The notes below the pieces were generated by a model. That model was given only the letters and a program-made list of their open reading frames with translations, did not search any database and had not been told where the DNA came from. The position numbers were made by a program, and so were the translations under genes. Below, in pieces: positions 33,389 through 43,346 of a stretch of 64,000 nucleotides of DNA; position 1 is the stretch's first letter, and every line of letters begins with the position of its first letter. The stretch is from the NCBI GenBank assembly GCA_000285855.2, contig HE978651.1, positions 3,250,167-3,314,166 on the forward strand. Direction: 5' to 3'. The stretch is from Ruminococcus sp. JC304. Lineage in GTDB: Bacteria; Bacillota; Clostridia; Lachnospirales; Lachnospiraceae.

Positions 33389-35452
33389 TTATGCTTCTTC
33401 CACGATCTTCAGATTCCAAGGCAGAACAGCAATGCTTTCTCCATCCTGCACAGATTCCTCTGAAAACAGTTCTGTTCCGTCCGCGCCATGATATACAACA
33501 TTCTGTTCTTCTGCGGAATAGTTCAGGATATATCTGACACATTTTCCCAGATCGTTAGTTCCTTTTCTTACAATCACCGGCCATCTGTATTCCGGAAGCT
33601 CTACCTCTGCGCTCTTAAGTGCTTCTGTGATTACTGCTTTTAAAGTGTTGTCATCTGTCATGCAACCAATGTAGATGGCAGTCCCTTTTTCATAATGATT
33701 CTTAGTGATTGCTGCATATTCTTTCCAGTTATAATGGTCATAAGATGCCAGAACTTCAGCTTCCTGTGGCATTAATAACTCCATGAATACTTTGGCTGAT
33801 GCTACAAATAAATCTGCATTTTCTTTTGCTGCATTTCTTCCATCTGTCTCAGCTACAGCGTTTTCCCGGATAATGCTTCCAGTCAGTCCGACATTCTTCG
33901 GGAAGGTAAACTGCTGGTAGTTGATTCCGAAGCAGTTGCTTAAAATATGGGGCTGCATTTCATAGCTTACTTTAATATTCTCATTTGCAAATGCCGTCTT
34001 GAATGTTGCCACCAGAGTGCCGCCATCTGCCACGTACTGCTTCAGTCTCTCCAGAAGTTCATCCGGCGCAGCATAGAGTGCCGGGACAAAGATTGCTTTA
34101 TACTGATCCAGGTTATCTGATTCCGGCCATACAAAATCACACTCAATATTCATCTTAAACAATGTGTCATAAAGCCAGCGGACAACATCATTATATCCAA
34201 TACCATGATCTCCTGCTGCAGTTGCTTCAATTCCAAACCATTTAAGAGCTGTTAATGCTTCATTACTTACAAGAATGGCAACATCATTTTTCTTTTTCAG
34301 ATTTACCAGATGGCTTCCAAGCCTGGAAAATTCATTTCCGATGATGCAGGCTTCACGGTATGGTGCATTCTCCTGCATGTCATGGCTGAGAAGTCCTCTC
34401 CAGTATGTCTCAAATGAATTATGAATAGAATGCCAGTGCCAGTACATCACACTGTTTGCGCCGTTTGCCAGATGACTGTATGCCTGAAGTCTAAGCTGTC
34501 CCTTATAAGGAGTCCATCCCGGATAACCCTGAGCTTCTGTTTCCAGAACAAGATAGTTATCTCCCTTCAAAGAACGTGTCATATCACCGCCAAATGCAAT
34601 CTCTGCCCCTGTCAGGTCATCCTGTGTTGGATGATAAATATCTGTGCCTGCAATTGTCAGGGCTTTCGCTGCATGATAATGGTTTACATCCGGCTGTACT
34701 CCATAGGAATATCCCCGCCATTCAAAATCAAAATTATGAGTAATAAACTGATCTTCTCTGCGGTATTCATTTACGATATCTGCCTGCCAGCTTAAAAACT
34801 CATCTACCAGTGTTCTCTGGAACTTCTCAAATTCCGCACCAAGACTTCCATTAATAGTTCCTCTTACGTCCGGGAAATCCTCCCATGCATTGATACGGTT
34901 ACTCCAGTAATCCAGACCGAATTCATAATTCATGGCATCCAGATCATTGTTGAATTTCTTGCGGAGATATTTTACAAATTTCTCCTGAACATTTTTACCT
35001 GCTGTTCCGTAATACTTTGTTTCATTATCTACCTGGAAGCCAATGACACATTTTCTGTGTGCAGTGCATTCCATTAATTTGCGGATTACACGCTCCGCAT
35101 AGAAACGATAGACCGGATGAGTGATGTCCATGATCTGACGGGCTCCGTAGATTCCTCTGCCCTTTACAGTTTCTGCCATAACATCCGGATGAGACTTCAC
35201 CATCCATGTAGGAATCGCATATGTAGGAGTTCCGATGATCACATTGATCCCGGCTTCCTCCATAGCGTCCATAACACGTTCCACATGCGAGAAATCAAAA
35301 ACACCTTCCTGTGGTTCACAGGTGCTCCATGTGGATTCTGCGATCCTTACTGTATTGATCCCTGCCTTTTTCATCATTGCCACGTCCTGCTGCAGGCGGT
35401 CATATGGCATATATTCATCGTAATATGCTGCTCCGTAGAGAAGTTTCTTCAT
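33389..35452 (-). CDS. Beta-galactosidase, glycoside hydrolase family 42
   Basis: A cytoplasmic retaining beta-galactosidase of 687 residues, the usual GH42 length. It begins KKLLYGAAYYDEYMPYDRLQQD and has NTVRIAESTWSTCEPQEG near residue 35. The acid/base is Glu144 in FQVDNETKYYG, and the nucleophile is in LVLETEAQG (Glu304 or Glu306). The trimerisation domain (about 390-590) is followed by a small C-terminal beta domain. A strong ribosome binding site (AGGAGGATATT) precedes the ATG. It lies next to an AraC regulator and galK, so released galactose can enter the Leloir pathway. The leader contains TTGACA and a short palindrome ATACTC-A-GAGTAT about 25 bases before the start. Confidence 0.93.
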   Translation of the reverse strand: MKKLLYGAAYYDEYMPYDRLQQDVAMMKKAGINTVRIAESTWSTCEPQEGVFDFSHVERVMDAMEEAGINVIIGTPTYAIPTWMVKSHPDVMAETVKGRGIYGARQIMDITHPVYRFYAERVIRKLMECTAHRKCVIGFQVDNETKYYGTAGKNVQEKFVKYLRKKFNNDLDAMNYEFGLDYWSNRINAWEDFPDVRGTINGSLGAEFEKFQRTLVDEFLSWQADIVNEYRREDQFITHNFDFEWRGYSYGVQPDVNHYHAAKALTIAGTDIYHPTQDDLTGAEIAFGGDMTRSLKGDNYLVLETEAQGYPGWTPYKGQLRLQAYSHLANGANSVMYWHWHSIHNSFETYWRGLLSHDMQENAPYREACIIGNEFSRLGSHLVNLKKKNDVAILVSNEALTALKWFGIEATAAGDHGIGYNDVVRWLYDTLFKMNIECDFVWPESDNLDQYKAIFVPALYAAPDELLERLKQYVADGGTLVATFKTAFANENIKVSYEMQPHILSNCFGINYQQFTFPKNVGLTGSIIRENAVAETDGRNAAKENADLFVASAKVFMELLMPQEAEVLASYDHYNWKEYAAITKNHYEKGTAIYIGCMTDDNTLKAVITEALKSAEVELPEYRWPVIVRKGTNDLGKCVRYILNYSAEEQNVVYHGADGTELFSEESVQDGESIAVLPWNLKIVEEA

Positions 35453-35607
35453 TAATAATATCCTCCTGACTGATACTCTGAGTATAACATTTTTGTCAAT
35501 TTTTCTCTTATATTAACCAAAATCTGCAGGATATGATATCACTTATCTCGGGTAAATATCATTTCTCTCAGATAAACATTATTTATTGACTTTGTATTCT
35601 TTTTTTA

Positions 35608-36543
35608 TTACTCCATAGAAACAGTATTCTGTTCCAGATATTTCTGCAGAGAAGATACATACAGATTTCCTACCTTGCTGAGAATCGAATTCTTTCTGAT
35701 AATATAGCCGATCTCCATATCACTGTTCTGGTTCTGCTCATCTCCTTCAAAGGGAATTGCCAGATAGTCACTGCCATTCAGCTCCTCACAGATAATTCCG
35801 GAACACAGGGTATAGCCATTGAGTCCTACCATCAGATTCAGCATTGTCGCACGGTCCGAAGCCTTAACTGTTCTGGAATATTCATTAGTAGACAGAATTT
35901 CCTCTGACAGATAAAAACTGCTCTTGTCTCCCTGTTCGAAGGACAAGCAAGGGTATTTTGCCAGCTGGCTGTAGCTGATGGATTTCTCATTTGCCAGTGG
36001 ATGATTTTTCCACAAATATACATACGCCTGACAGTCAATCAAATGATGAAACTCCAGATTCGCAGAGTGGAGAAGCTTTAGCAGTGCCTTTCTGTTGAAA
36101 TCACTGAGATAGAGTACTCCCACCTCGCTTTTCATGGTGCTGACATCACTGATCACATCTGCAGTCTTTGTCTCCCTGATGGCAAATTCATATTCCGATA
36201 CATCAAACTTCTGCACCATATCCACGAATGCTTTCACTGCAAAAGAATAATGCTGGGTGGAAACGCCGAATTTCTTCTTATAGGAACCACCCTCACTGTA
36301 TTTTTCAACCACACTTTCATACTGTCCGTATATCTGACGGGCATACATCAGAAATTCTGTCCCGTCATTAGTCAGTGTCACCCCACGACCACTGCGGTTG
36401 AATATAATGATTCCAAGCTCCTTCTCCAGTTCCTTCACTGCATTGGTCAGAGAAGGTTGGGAAATATACAACGCCTCCGCAGCTTTATTCAGTGAACCGG
36501 TTTCGGAAATTGTGATGATGTAATTCATCTGTGTTAATGTCAT
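35608..36543 (-). CDS. LysR-family transcriptional regulator
   Basis: A 311-residue regulator with the N-terminal winged helix-turn-helix (MTLTQMNYIITISETGSLNK, AAEALYISQPSLTNAVKELE). An effector-binding periplasmic-protein-like domain (about residues 90-300) follows. The target is uncertain. It is divergent from the CdaR-type gene across a 367-bp gap and lies downstream of the GH42 gene. LysR proteins usually control a divergent neighbour, but here that neighbour has its own regulator-like sequence. Length and domain order are standard. Confidence 0.88.
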   Translation of the reverse strand: MTLTQMNYIITISETGSLNKAAEALYISQPSLTNAVKELEKELGIIIFNRSGRGVTLTNDGTEFLMYARQIYGQYESVVEKYSEGGSYKKKFGVSTQHYSFAVKAFVDMVQKFDVSEYEFAIRETKTADVISDVSTMKSEVGVLYLSDFNRKALLKLLHSANLEFHHLIDCQAYVYLWKNHPLANEKSISYSQLAKYPCLSFEQGDKSSFYLSEEILSTNEYSRTVKASDRATMLNLMVGLNGYTLCSGIICEELNGSDYLAIPFEGDEQNQNSDMEIGYIIRKNSILSKVGNLYVSSLQKYLEQNTVSME

Positions 36544-36910
36544 ATGGTTTCTCCCTTATATACCATTAATTTTTTCTATAGCAATCCTCATAAATAATTC
36601 ATCTGAGACAATTCTGGTAAATTGATTTCATTTTATCCATATAATTATTTTCCTATTTGTGACACTACCAGTGGCATAAATAGTTACTGCAATAATTTTA
36701 CTATATCTTCTCAGGTTTCTCAACATTGCAATTTCTACAAAAGGGAAACATAAAATTACAATTTACTATGTGCCTCAAGTTTTTTGTTTTTATCAGTCTG
36801 TAAGAAACCGGCAATGATAAAAACTAACAATTGTATCCTAAACACATATAGGATACAATATCAGTAGATAGCACAATTCCCTGAAGAATTCATATAATGG
36901 AGAAATTATC
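36544..36910. other. Divergent regulatory region, 367 bp
   Basis: AT-rich gap between the divergent LysR and CdaR-type genes. The right end carries the palindromic promoter described separately (36831-36859). The LysR side (36544-36720) has no boxes I can assign with confidence. No coding potential was seen. Confidence 0.6.
36831..36859 (+). promoter_or_regulatory. Promoter embedded in a perfect palindrome, upstream of the CdaR-type gene
   Basis: TTGTATCCTA (36831-36840), 8 bp, TAGGATACAA (36849-36858). The left arm contains the -35 box TTGTAT (36831-36836). The right arm contains the -10 box TACAAT (36854-36859), at exactly 17 bp spacing. A dimeric repressor on this site would cover both boxes. 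Confidence 0.7.
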
Positions 36911-37990
36911 ATGCAGATAAAAATAGATCACTCCCTTGCTACACAGATTGTCAATACTGTAAAAGACGTATGCGGCCAGGATGTTAATTTTATTGATCAG
37001 TCCGGGATTATTTTTGCCAGCACTAATCCGGAAAGAGTTGGAACTTTCCACGAAATCGGGCAGAAAGCTGCAGCCACAGGAAATACTATCGAAGTATCTT
37101 CTGACAACAGCTTCTACGGCAGTCAGAAAGGGATTAATATGCCGGTTTACCATAACCAGTCTTTACTGGCTGTGATCGGTATTACCGGTGAACCAGATAC
37201 CGTGAGAAAATATGCCCATCTGGCAGAACGCATCACCAATCTTCTAATCCGCGAACAGGAGCTGAATATGATCAGCCGTAATCAAAATGATAAACGTCAG
37301 TATATCATCGATTCTCTGATTCGTAATCAGAATCTCAATATGGAATATATCCAGAGTCTCCTGGCAGAGTTTTCTGTAGATGTTCGAACTTCCAAACGAC
37401 TCATATTACTACAGATAAATGCAAGATATAATATGGCTAATTTTTCACTTCTGGAACAGAAAGTAACTCAAATGTTTTCCATTTTTCCTCTGAATTTATA
37501 TGCTTTTCATTATCCAGATGAGTATCTGGCAGTTGCAGATTCTGAACTTTTTGACAGAAAATCCTTTATACTAAAGCAGTTTGCCGCAGAACAGCAGAAG
37601 CTTCTGAAAATCGCAGTTGGAAAGAGCACTTCCATCTATCAGCTGGCAGAATCTTATTCTTCCGCTGTGACGGCTTTGAAAAGCATAACTAATCCTGACA
37701 AAAATTTTGTAATGTATGATAATCTCACGCTGGAACTCCTTCTCTCCGGATCAGGGAAACAAGAAAAAGAAGAGTTCCTCTCCCGGACTATTACAAATCT
37801 TACCGGAGAAGAACTCAAAATTATAACCACCTATTTTGATCAGGATATGTCTCTGCATAATACCTGTGAAAAGCTTTTTTTACACAAAAACACACTTCAA
37901 TACAAACTCAATCATATCTACAGAAAAACCGGGCTGAATCCACGTAGATTTAAAGATGCCGTTCTTCTGTACCTGGCTGGGAAACTGTAG
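36911..37990 (+). CDS. CdaR/PucR-type sugar-diacid or glycerate regulator
   Basis: A 359-residue regulator. The N-terminal putative sugar diacid recognition domain includes LATQIVNTVKDVCGQDVNFI and IDQSGIIFASTNPERVGTFHE. The C-terminal PucR-type helix-turn-helix is TCEKLFLHKNTLQYKLNHIY with GLNPRRFKDAVLLYLA. CdaR of E. coli activates uptake and breakdown of glucarate, galactarate and glycerate. Here the convergent genes encode a GntP-type permease and glycerate kinase, so it is very likely the activator of that pair. A GGAG ribosome binding site lies 9 bases before the ATG. Its promoter lies within a perfect palindrome. Confidence 0.9.
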   Translation: MQIKIDHSLATQIVNTVKDVCGQDVNFIDQSGIIFASTNPERVGTFHEIGQKAAATGNTIEVSSDNSFYGSQKGINMPVYHNQSLLAVIGITGEPDTVRKYAHLAERITNLLIREQELNMISRNQNDKRQYIIDSLIRNQNLNMEYIQSLLAEFSVDVRTSKRLILLQINARYNMANFSLLEQKVTQMFSIFPLNLYAFHYPDEYLAVADSELFDRKSFILKQFAAEQQKLLKIAVGKSTSIYQLAESYSSAVTALKSITNPDKNFVMYDNLTLELLLSGSGKQEKEEFLSRTITNLTGEELKIITTYFDQDMSLHNTCEKLFLHKNTLQYKLNHIYRKTGLNPRRFKDAVLLYLAGKL

Positions 37991-38008
37991 TATCAGGATT
38001 TGATATCT

Positions 38009-39268
38009 TTATATCAGGTACACAATTACCGCCACAATTGTACTCGTAAGACCAATACATGCCTCAAACGGAATCAATTTCATTCTTTCCTTAATATTCA
38101 TTCCTACAGAACCACCTGTCGCGTGGAAAAAAGAACCATGCGGCAGAGAATCGATTACTGTTGCACCGGCATGAATCATAGCTCCTGCGGAAATAGCCGG
38201 AATTCCTGCATTTAACAGTGTTTGTGCAAAAGTCTGAGACGCAATAGTCGCACCGGCTGTAGTAGATGCAGTAGCTCCTGCCATCAGAATACCTGCAATC
38301 GGCGCAAGAATAAATGCCGGCATCTTCATCATTTCCAATAGAGAAATCACATCATACTGTAAAGCAGATGCTTTAATGATTCCTGCAATAGTTCCTGTTC
38401 CAATAAGAAGAATAGATACTCCTGCCACCTTACTAAGACCAAATTCTGCAAACTCACGGAATTGTAGCAGGCTTCCACATGCAATTGCACACACCAGACC
38501 GCCAAGTGGAAGGGCAATCAATGGATCAATTACAATAGAAAATATCGGACGCAGTGCCAAAAGTATAATAACTGTCAGCGGACCTGCAAATGCCTGAATA
38601 AAAGTTGGAAGTTTTTTATTGTCTGCATGTTTTTCCAAATCCTGATCACTAACCATCGTTCCTGCTTTTTTTGACAGTATTGTTGCAATAATTACAGTTA
38701 CAATTAATGCACAAACTGCCGGAATAATATTTTTTATCATCAGAGATGTAAGATCAACCTGGAACGCTTCAGAAACAGCTATTGTATTTGGGTTTGGAGA
38801 AATAATATTTCCTGCTTTTCCTCCACCAATCATTGCCAAAAGAAGAGAAGCTTTATTATATCCTGCTTTTTTTCCAATCGCCAGTGCAATAGGTGCTACT
38901 GTAATAACTGAAATATCCACAAAAACACCTACTGCACATATTACCATTGTTGCAGCCGCAACAGCAATAAGGGCTCGTTTCTCTCCCAATTTCTGTACAA
39001 TTACTTCTGCAATTTTTTCCGCAGCTCCGGTTTTAATAAGAGTTCCCGCCAGAATACCGGAAGTCATAATTCTCAGTACAGAAGAAATCATACTCTGCGC
39101 TCCACTTACCATAGTATCGACAGTCAATATCAGATTTCCACTTCCGATTACTCCGCCAATAAGAGCACCCAAAATCAGGCTATAAGCAGGCTGAACTTTT
39201 TTTATGATCAGAATAATCGCAACTGCCATTCCAATCAGAGCACCTATGGTTGTAAAACTATAATCCAT
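38009..39268 (-). CDS. GntP-family permease, probably for glycerate
   Basis: A polytopic membrane protein of 419 residues with about 12 membrane segments, resembling GntP gluconate:H+ symporters and related glycerate permeases. Family-like blocks are SLILGALIGGVIGSGN, MIGGGKAGNIISPNPNTIAV and ATASTTAGATIASQTF near the C terminus. The gene begins 3 bases after glycerate kinase, forming a two-gene operon, and is convergent with the CdaR-type regulator. Glycerate is the best-supported substrate from that context; gluconate is an alternative. Confidence 0.85.
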   Translation of the reverse strand: MDYSFTTIGALIGMAVAIILIIKKVQPAYSLILGALIGGVIGSGNLILTVDTMVSGAQSMISSVLRIMTSGILAGTLIKTGAAEKIAEVIVQKLGEKRALIAVAAATMVICAVGVFVDISVITVAPIALAIGKKAGYNKASLLLAMIGGGKAGNIISPNPNTIAVSEAFQVDLTSLMIKNIIPAVCALIVTVIIATILSKKAGTMVSDQDLEKHADNKKLPTFIQAFAGPLTVIILLALRPIFSIVIDPLIALPLGGLVCAIACGSLLQFREFAEFGLSKVAGVSILLIGTGTIAGIIKASALQYDVISLLEMMKMPAFILAPIAGILMAGATASTTAGATIASQTFAQTLLNAGIPAISAGAMIHAGATVIDSLPHGSFFHATGGSVGMNIKERMKLIPFEACIGLTSTIVAVIVYLI

Positions 39269-39271
39269 TCT

Positions 39272-40417
39272 TTATTTCCTCCTTATGTTCAGCAGACGAA
39301 ATACCTGTTCTACCGTATCCGCCATGTTAGCCTTTGCATTTTCCGGTTTCATAGCATCTTCCAGAGTAGTCACTCCTCTTAAAATCGGGAAAAATGCATC
39401 AATTCCGTTCTGATTGCAGGCAATGGCCTCTTTTGTAACACTTCCTGCAAAAGCAGTCACAGGAATGTTATGTTTCTTTGCCAGACATGCCACACCTACA
39501 GGTGCTTTTCCCATGGCAGTCTGACCATCCAGTCTGCCTTCTCCTGTAATCACAATGTCAGCATTTTCCATATATTTTTCCAGAGAAGTTTCTTCCAGCA
39601 CAATCTTAATCCCAGACTCCAGAACTGCATTGGTAAAACTCAAAAATGCAAATCCCAGACCTCCTGCTGCACCTGTACCTGCCTGATTGGCATTGACCTT
39701 TGTGCATTTTTTCTCTGCAAGTGCGGCATATTTTTCCAGCCATTTATCCATCTGCATAATCATAGAGGGAGTTGCCCCTTTCTGCGGTCCGAATACTGCA
39801 CTGCATCCTTCCTCTCCACAGAGAATATTTGTTACATCACAGGCAACACGAAATTCACATTCTGCCAGTTCAGGCAGTACATATGTATCGGTAATCTCCT
39901 CCAGTACCTCCAGTCCTCTGGCACCAAAAGGAACCTGTTTTCCTTCTTTATCAAGAAAACCATATCCCAATGCCTGAAGCATTCCAATTCCACCATCATT
40001 GGTAGCACTTCCTCCAATTCCTACAATAAACCGGCGGCAGCCTTTGGAAATAGCATCTTTAATCACTTCTCCCACGCCATAAGTTGTAGTATAAAGTGGA
40101 TTTCGTTTTTCATCAGGAACAAGTGTGATACCTGCCGCACCTGACATTTCAATCACAGCGGTATGACTGCTTTCAATGATTCCATATTCACAATTCACCG
40201 GCGTTCCTAGCGGACCTGTAACCATCACATTCTGTATGATACCATTCATACCACTCACCAGTGCTTCCACTGTGCCTTCCCCGCCATCAGCCAGTGGTCT
40301 TACTATAATTTCTGCATCCTGACCATGAACTCTGCGGATTCCGTCAGCAGCAGCATATCCTGCTTCCATGGAACTCAGACTTCCTTTTAGAGAATCAATT
40401 GCGATTACTGCTTTCAT
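39272..40417 (-). CDS. Glycerate 2-kinase
   Basis: A glycerate kinase of the GarK/GlxK family, 381 residues, converting D-glycerate to 2-phosphoglycerate for entry into glycolysis. Motifs are VIAIDSLKGSLSSMEAG at the N terminus, VRPLADGGEGTVEAL (residues about 40-55), GIGGSATNDGGIGMLQALG near residue 130 and the C-terminal ITGEGRLDGQTAMGKAP. Length is standard. It is the promoter-proximal gene of the pair with the GntP-type permease. The upstream region contains the palindrome TTACATGTAA (40509-40518), a possible activator site. Confidence 0.93.
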   Translation of the reverse strand: MKAVIAIDSLKGSLSSMEAGYAAADGIRRVHGQDAEIIVRPLADGGEGTVEALVSGMNGIIQNVMVTGPLGTPVNCEYGIIESSHTAVIEMSGAAGITLVPDEKRNPLYTTTYGVGEVIKDAISKGCRRFIVGIGGSATNDGGIGMLQALGYGFLDKEGKQVPFGARGLEVLEEITDTYVLPELAECEFRVACDVTNILCGEEGCSAVFGPQKGATPSMIMQMDKWLEKYAALAEKKCTKVNANQAGTGAAGGLGFAFLSFTNAVLESGIKIVLEETSLEKYMENADIVITGEGRLDGQTAMGKAPVGVACLAKKHNIPVTAFAGSVTKEAIACNQNGIDAFFPILRGVTTLEDAMKPENAKANMADTVEQVFRLLNIRRK

Positions 40418-40712
40418 TATTTTCTCCTTTGATTTTTCTCTTTGTATTCATTTTTATACAATTTCAGCATACATTTAGTATAGCGGTTTAGAGATTAGAT
40501 TGATATATTACATGTAACATATTTATATATACTCTATGTGTTTTATTGTTATACATACCATTTACAATTATGTGGTAATCCGACGTATTACAGGAACATT
40601 ATGGAGTAATTTTATGAAGTAAGGCAGCAATATTTCTTCTCGCTTCTGGTAAGACACTTAGTCACGTAGACACCGCAGGATACACAGCGTTTGGGCTTTC
40701 TGTTTCATTCAT

Positions 40713-41096
40713 TTAAGACGGATGATACATATTATGTTCTTTCTCCAATTCTTTATAAAGTTGCATACAGTTCCAGTTCTGATTATGCTCCGTCAGAACC
40801 GCCTTGTAATCCACAGGTGTGCCTGCTTTGCGTAAAGTATAGAGCACCTGGTCAAACAGATTCCCGGTGATTCCTGCAAGGATCAGCATTTCCTTCTCCA
40901 TCTGCTCCTGAGATATCAGTGCTGACGGAATCTGTACCTGGGAAACCTCTTTCACTCCTGCCAGATATCCGATTGGCTGACTATAGTCCTGAGGTTCTAC
41001 AGTTTTTAAACGTATCTTAAAAGGCAGCAATGCCATTTTTAACTTACGAAGCTTCTGCTGATCCTGAAAATTTATTAATAAAATGCTTGGTTTCAT
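40713..41096 (-). CDS. DUF3783-domain protein
   Basis: A soluble protein of 127 residues starting MKPSILLINFQDQQKLRKLK. The central LIFAGITGN-like motif of DUF3783 is seen as MLILAGITGNLFDQVL, followed by the conserved TPVDYKAVLTEHNQNW and the tail LYKELEKEHNMYH. The family is common in Lachnospiraceae and has no established function. The ATG at 41096 is preferred over the longer frame from 41168 because AGGAGGAT precedes it. It is monocistronic. Confidence 0.85.
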   Translation of the reverse strand: MKPSILLINFQDQQKLRKLKMALLPFKIRLKTVEPQDYSQPIGYLAGVKEVSQVQIPSALISQEQMEKEMLILAGITGNLFDQVLYTLRKAGTPVDYKAVLTEHNQNWNCMQLYKELEKEHNMYHPS

Positions 41097-41180
41097 ATGG
41101 ACAATCCTCCTACTATTCTGAATAATTACAGCTATTATACTCTCTTCCCCTGAACCTGACAATAACACATACTCTGTGTT

Positions 41181-41296
41181 TTAACCGAATCAAGTAAATC
41201 GTTACTGTTCACTCCGTTCACAGTAACGTAGCCAAAATTCATTCCAGATTGCCTGCGGGGGGGGGTGCGAAAAGCATTTTTCAAACACACTCTAAC
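41181..41296 (-). repeat. Dispersed palindromic repeat with hairpin and G9 tract
   Basis: Starts TTAACCGAATCAAGTAA like the other family members. It then has a hairpin CGTTACTGTTCAC/GTTCACAGTAACG-type (41199-41228) and a run of nine G (41257-41265), and ends TTTTTCAAACACACTCTAAC, as at 8035-8052. It lies between the DUF3783 leader and the GH43 terminator. Confidence 0.55.
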
Positions 41297-41321
41297 AACT
41301 TCCGTGATCTTCCCGCAACGC

Positions 41322-41367
41322 AGAAAAACAGGCTTCGATATCTGTTTCATCGATGCCTGTTTTTTCT
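41322..41367 (-). terminator. Terminator of the GH43 gene
   Basis: AACAGGCATCGAT and ATCGAAGCCTGTT pair with one mismatch around a loop of about 9 bases. T-runs lie on both sides, so it may also work on the plus strand. It lies just past the GH43 stop. Confidence 0.8.
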
Positions 41368-41384
41368 GTGTTACAATTTTTACA

Positions 41385-43031
41385 TTACTCCACCATGCGG
41401 CTTTCATCCGCTTTATACTCAAAGAAATCAAAGTCAGCGCATTTCTTATGAAGCACACGGTCTGCGCAGGTAATACCTACCATAGTTCCTGTGAATTCAC
41501 CGTATTTACAGTACTCATCCGAAAATCTTGTAGTATCAAAAATACGGCCAATCTTCTCATAACTTTCCCCATCATAGCTCCACTCAAACCAGGATCTTCT
41601 TCCTTCGATATAAAGGCGCAGATAAATGGGCTTATCCTCTACAGGGATTCTGGTATTCAGAAATTCTGTTTTCACACCATTTTCCAGATGGATAATGGAC
41701 AATGCACTCTGTCCCAGAGTTTCGCTGTAATATTTGCGAAGATTGATATAGTTCATATTGTCATAATACAGGATCAGTCCCGCACTGTGCTGGTGAACTT
41801 CCGGCACAAATTCCATCTTTGTGGTGATTCTTGCATAAACACTGGTAAGCTTTCTTGCAAGAATGCTGACTTTATTCAGAGAAGTCCTTGACTCCTGCCC
41901 CCGAATACGGACATAACCTTTTCTTGCTTTTACATCAGCAAATCTCTGCGGCATAATGCGGGGTGAATAATAGAAATTGCCAAGCCCATCCCCGTCAAAA
42001 TCATCAAAATCCGGTGTTTTCTCCACTGGATATTCCGGCAAAGAACTCTCAGGTACTTCCAGCTTTGCCAGATTACTGCCATCTGCCATACGCAGCCAGT
42101 TATCCTCTGTCCACATCATTTTCTGGATTGCAGTTTCTCTTCCCAGAGTACAGCGCAGTTCCGGTACAAAAGGTCTGGCACAAAGATGTACCAGATACAC
42201 CTCACCGGTAGGAAGCTCAACATAGCTTCCATGTCCGGATTTCTGAAGAACAGAATCCGAATTATAATACTTCGGCTTCAGATGATCCGGATCCTGTCTC
42301 TCATAGGATTCTCCGGGTACACTGGTCACAATAGGATTCTTCGGGTCTTTTTCATATGGTCCCCAGACATTTCTGGAACGCCCCATGGTAACACAGTGGT
42401 TATATCCTGTACCGCCTTCCGCACACATAATATAATAATATTCTCCGCGTTTTGTTAGATGAGGAGCCTCGATGCAGCCTCTGTCTGTACCGCCTCTCCA
42501 GATTCTTTTGGGATATCCTACGATTTCCTGATTTTCCGGAGAATATTCCACCATACAGATTGCACCTGGTTTTTCATATCCTTCTCTTGTTTCCCATTCC
42601 AGCGAAACAATATACTTCTTTCCGTTGGTGTCATGAAATAAAGATGCATCAAATCCGGAAGAATGCAGATAAACAGGTTTGCTCCATGGGCCTTTCATAT
42701 CTCTGGAACAGATCAGGAAATTGTCCACATCAAAATACCTGGCATTCATGGAATTCATTACACCATAAACTACATAAAACATATCCTCCGCTTCACAGTA
42801 AGTCAGACATGGCGCCCAGATTCCCTTGGCACTGGGAAGCTTCTTCAGATCTACTTCTTCATCATCTGTCAGCACATGTGTATATAACTCCCAGTTTTTC
42901 AGATCTCTGGAATGATAAATGGGGATTCCAGGGAACCATTCAAAGGTAGAAACTGCCATATAATAATCATCGCCTTTGCGGCAAATGCATGGATCCGGAT
43001 TAAATCCCGGAAGTATTGGATTTTTTATCAT
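41385..43031 (-). CDS. Glycoside hydrolase family 43 beta-xylosidase
   Basis: A 548-residue enzyme with an N-terminal five-bladed beta-propeller. The catalytic base is Asp13 in LPGFNPDPCICR, the transition-state-modulating Asp is in GFDASLFHD near residue 125, and the acid is Glu188 in RGCIEAPHLTK. A C-terminal beta-sandwich (residues about 330-540) is typical of the XynB3-like beta-1,4-xylosidases. No signal peptide is present, so it acts on imported xylooligosaccharides. It is monocistronic with AGGAGG before the ATG. The divergent AraC gene 315 bp upstream may regulate it. Confidence 0.92.
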   Translation of the reverse strand: MIKNPILPGFNPDPCICRKGDDYYMAVSTFEWFPGIPIYHSRDLKNWELYTHVLTDDEEVDLKKLPSAKGIWAPCLTYCEAEDMFYVVYGVMNSMNARYFDVDNFLICSRDMKGPWSKPVYLHSSGFDASLFHDTNGKKYIVSLEWETREGYEKPGAICMVEYSPENQEIVGYPKRIWRGGTDRGCIEAPHLTKRGEYYYIMCAEGGTGYNHCVTMGRSRNVWGPYEKDPKNPIVTSVPGESYERQDPDHLKPKYYNSDSVLQKSGHGSYVELPTGEVYLVHLCARPFVPELRCTLGRETAIQKMMWTEDNWLRMADGSNLAKLEVPESSLPEYPVEKTPDFDDFDGDGLGNFYYSPRIMPQRFADVKARKGYVRIRGQESRTSLNKVSILARKLTSVYARITTKMEFVPEVHQHSAGLILYYDNMNYINLRKYYSETLGQSALSIIHLENGVKTEFLNTRIPVEDKPIYLRLYIEGRRSWFEWSYDGESYEKIGRIFDTTRFSDEYCKYGEFTGTMVGITCADRVLHKKCADFDFFEYKADESRMVE

Positions 43032-43346
43032 TATATTTTCCTCCTTGTATCACTCCATCACAATCCAGCCAAGATTAAAGGCAAAACACCGTTTGCCTCA
43101 ACCTCATTTTATAGTATTATAATAGCATACCTCATACAAATGTATAAGGTATAAAAAGAGCTAATATATAGGTCGATATTCTCTTTTTATAGTCAAGCGG
43201 ATAAAATCATCCGCTTCGTTACCTGTTCATAACCGAATAACTACTCCGCATTTTATTCGGTTAAATTTAAAATTTCACGCTCTGATAAACCAGAATAAAT
43301 ACAGTATCTGCGAAAATCGCCATATAAACAGGGAGAATGATAAAAA
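43032..43346. other. Divergent intergenic region, 315 bp
   Basis: The gap separates GH43 (minus) and an AraC gene (plus). It includes an AT-rich part next to GH43 and a repeat-family copy at 43190-43264. It must contain promoters for both genes; no box pair was clear enough to mark. Confidence 0.55.
43190..43264 (+). repeat. Dispersed palindromic repeat copy
   Basis: TAGTCAAGCGGAT at the left is followed by ATCCGCTTCGTTACCTGTTC and ATAACCGAATAACTACTCCG, and the copy ends in ATTCGGTTAA. It matches the end copy at 63917-64000 over most of its length and forms a small AGCGGAT/ATCCGCT hairpin. Confidence 0.7.
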
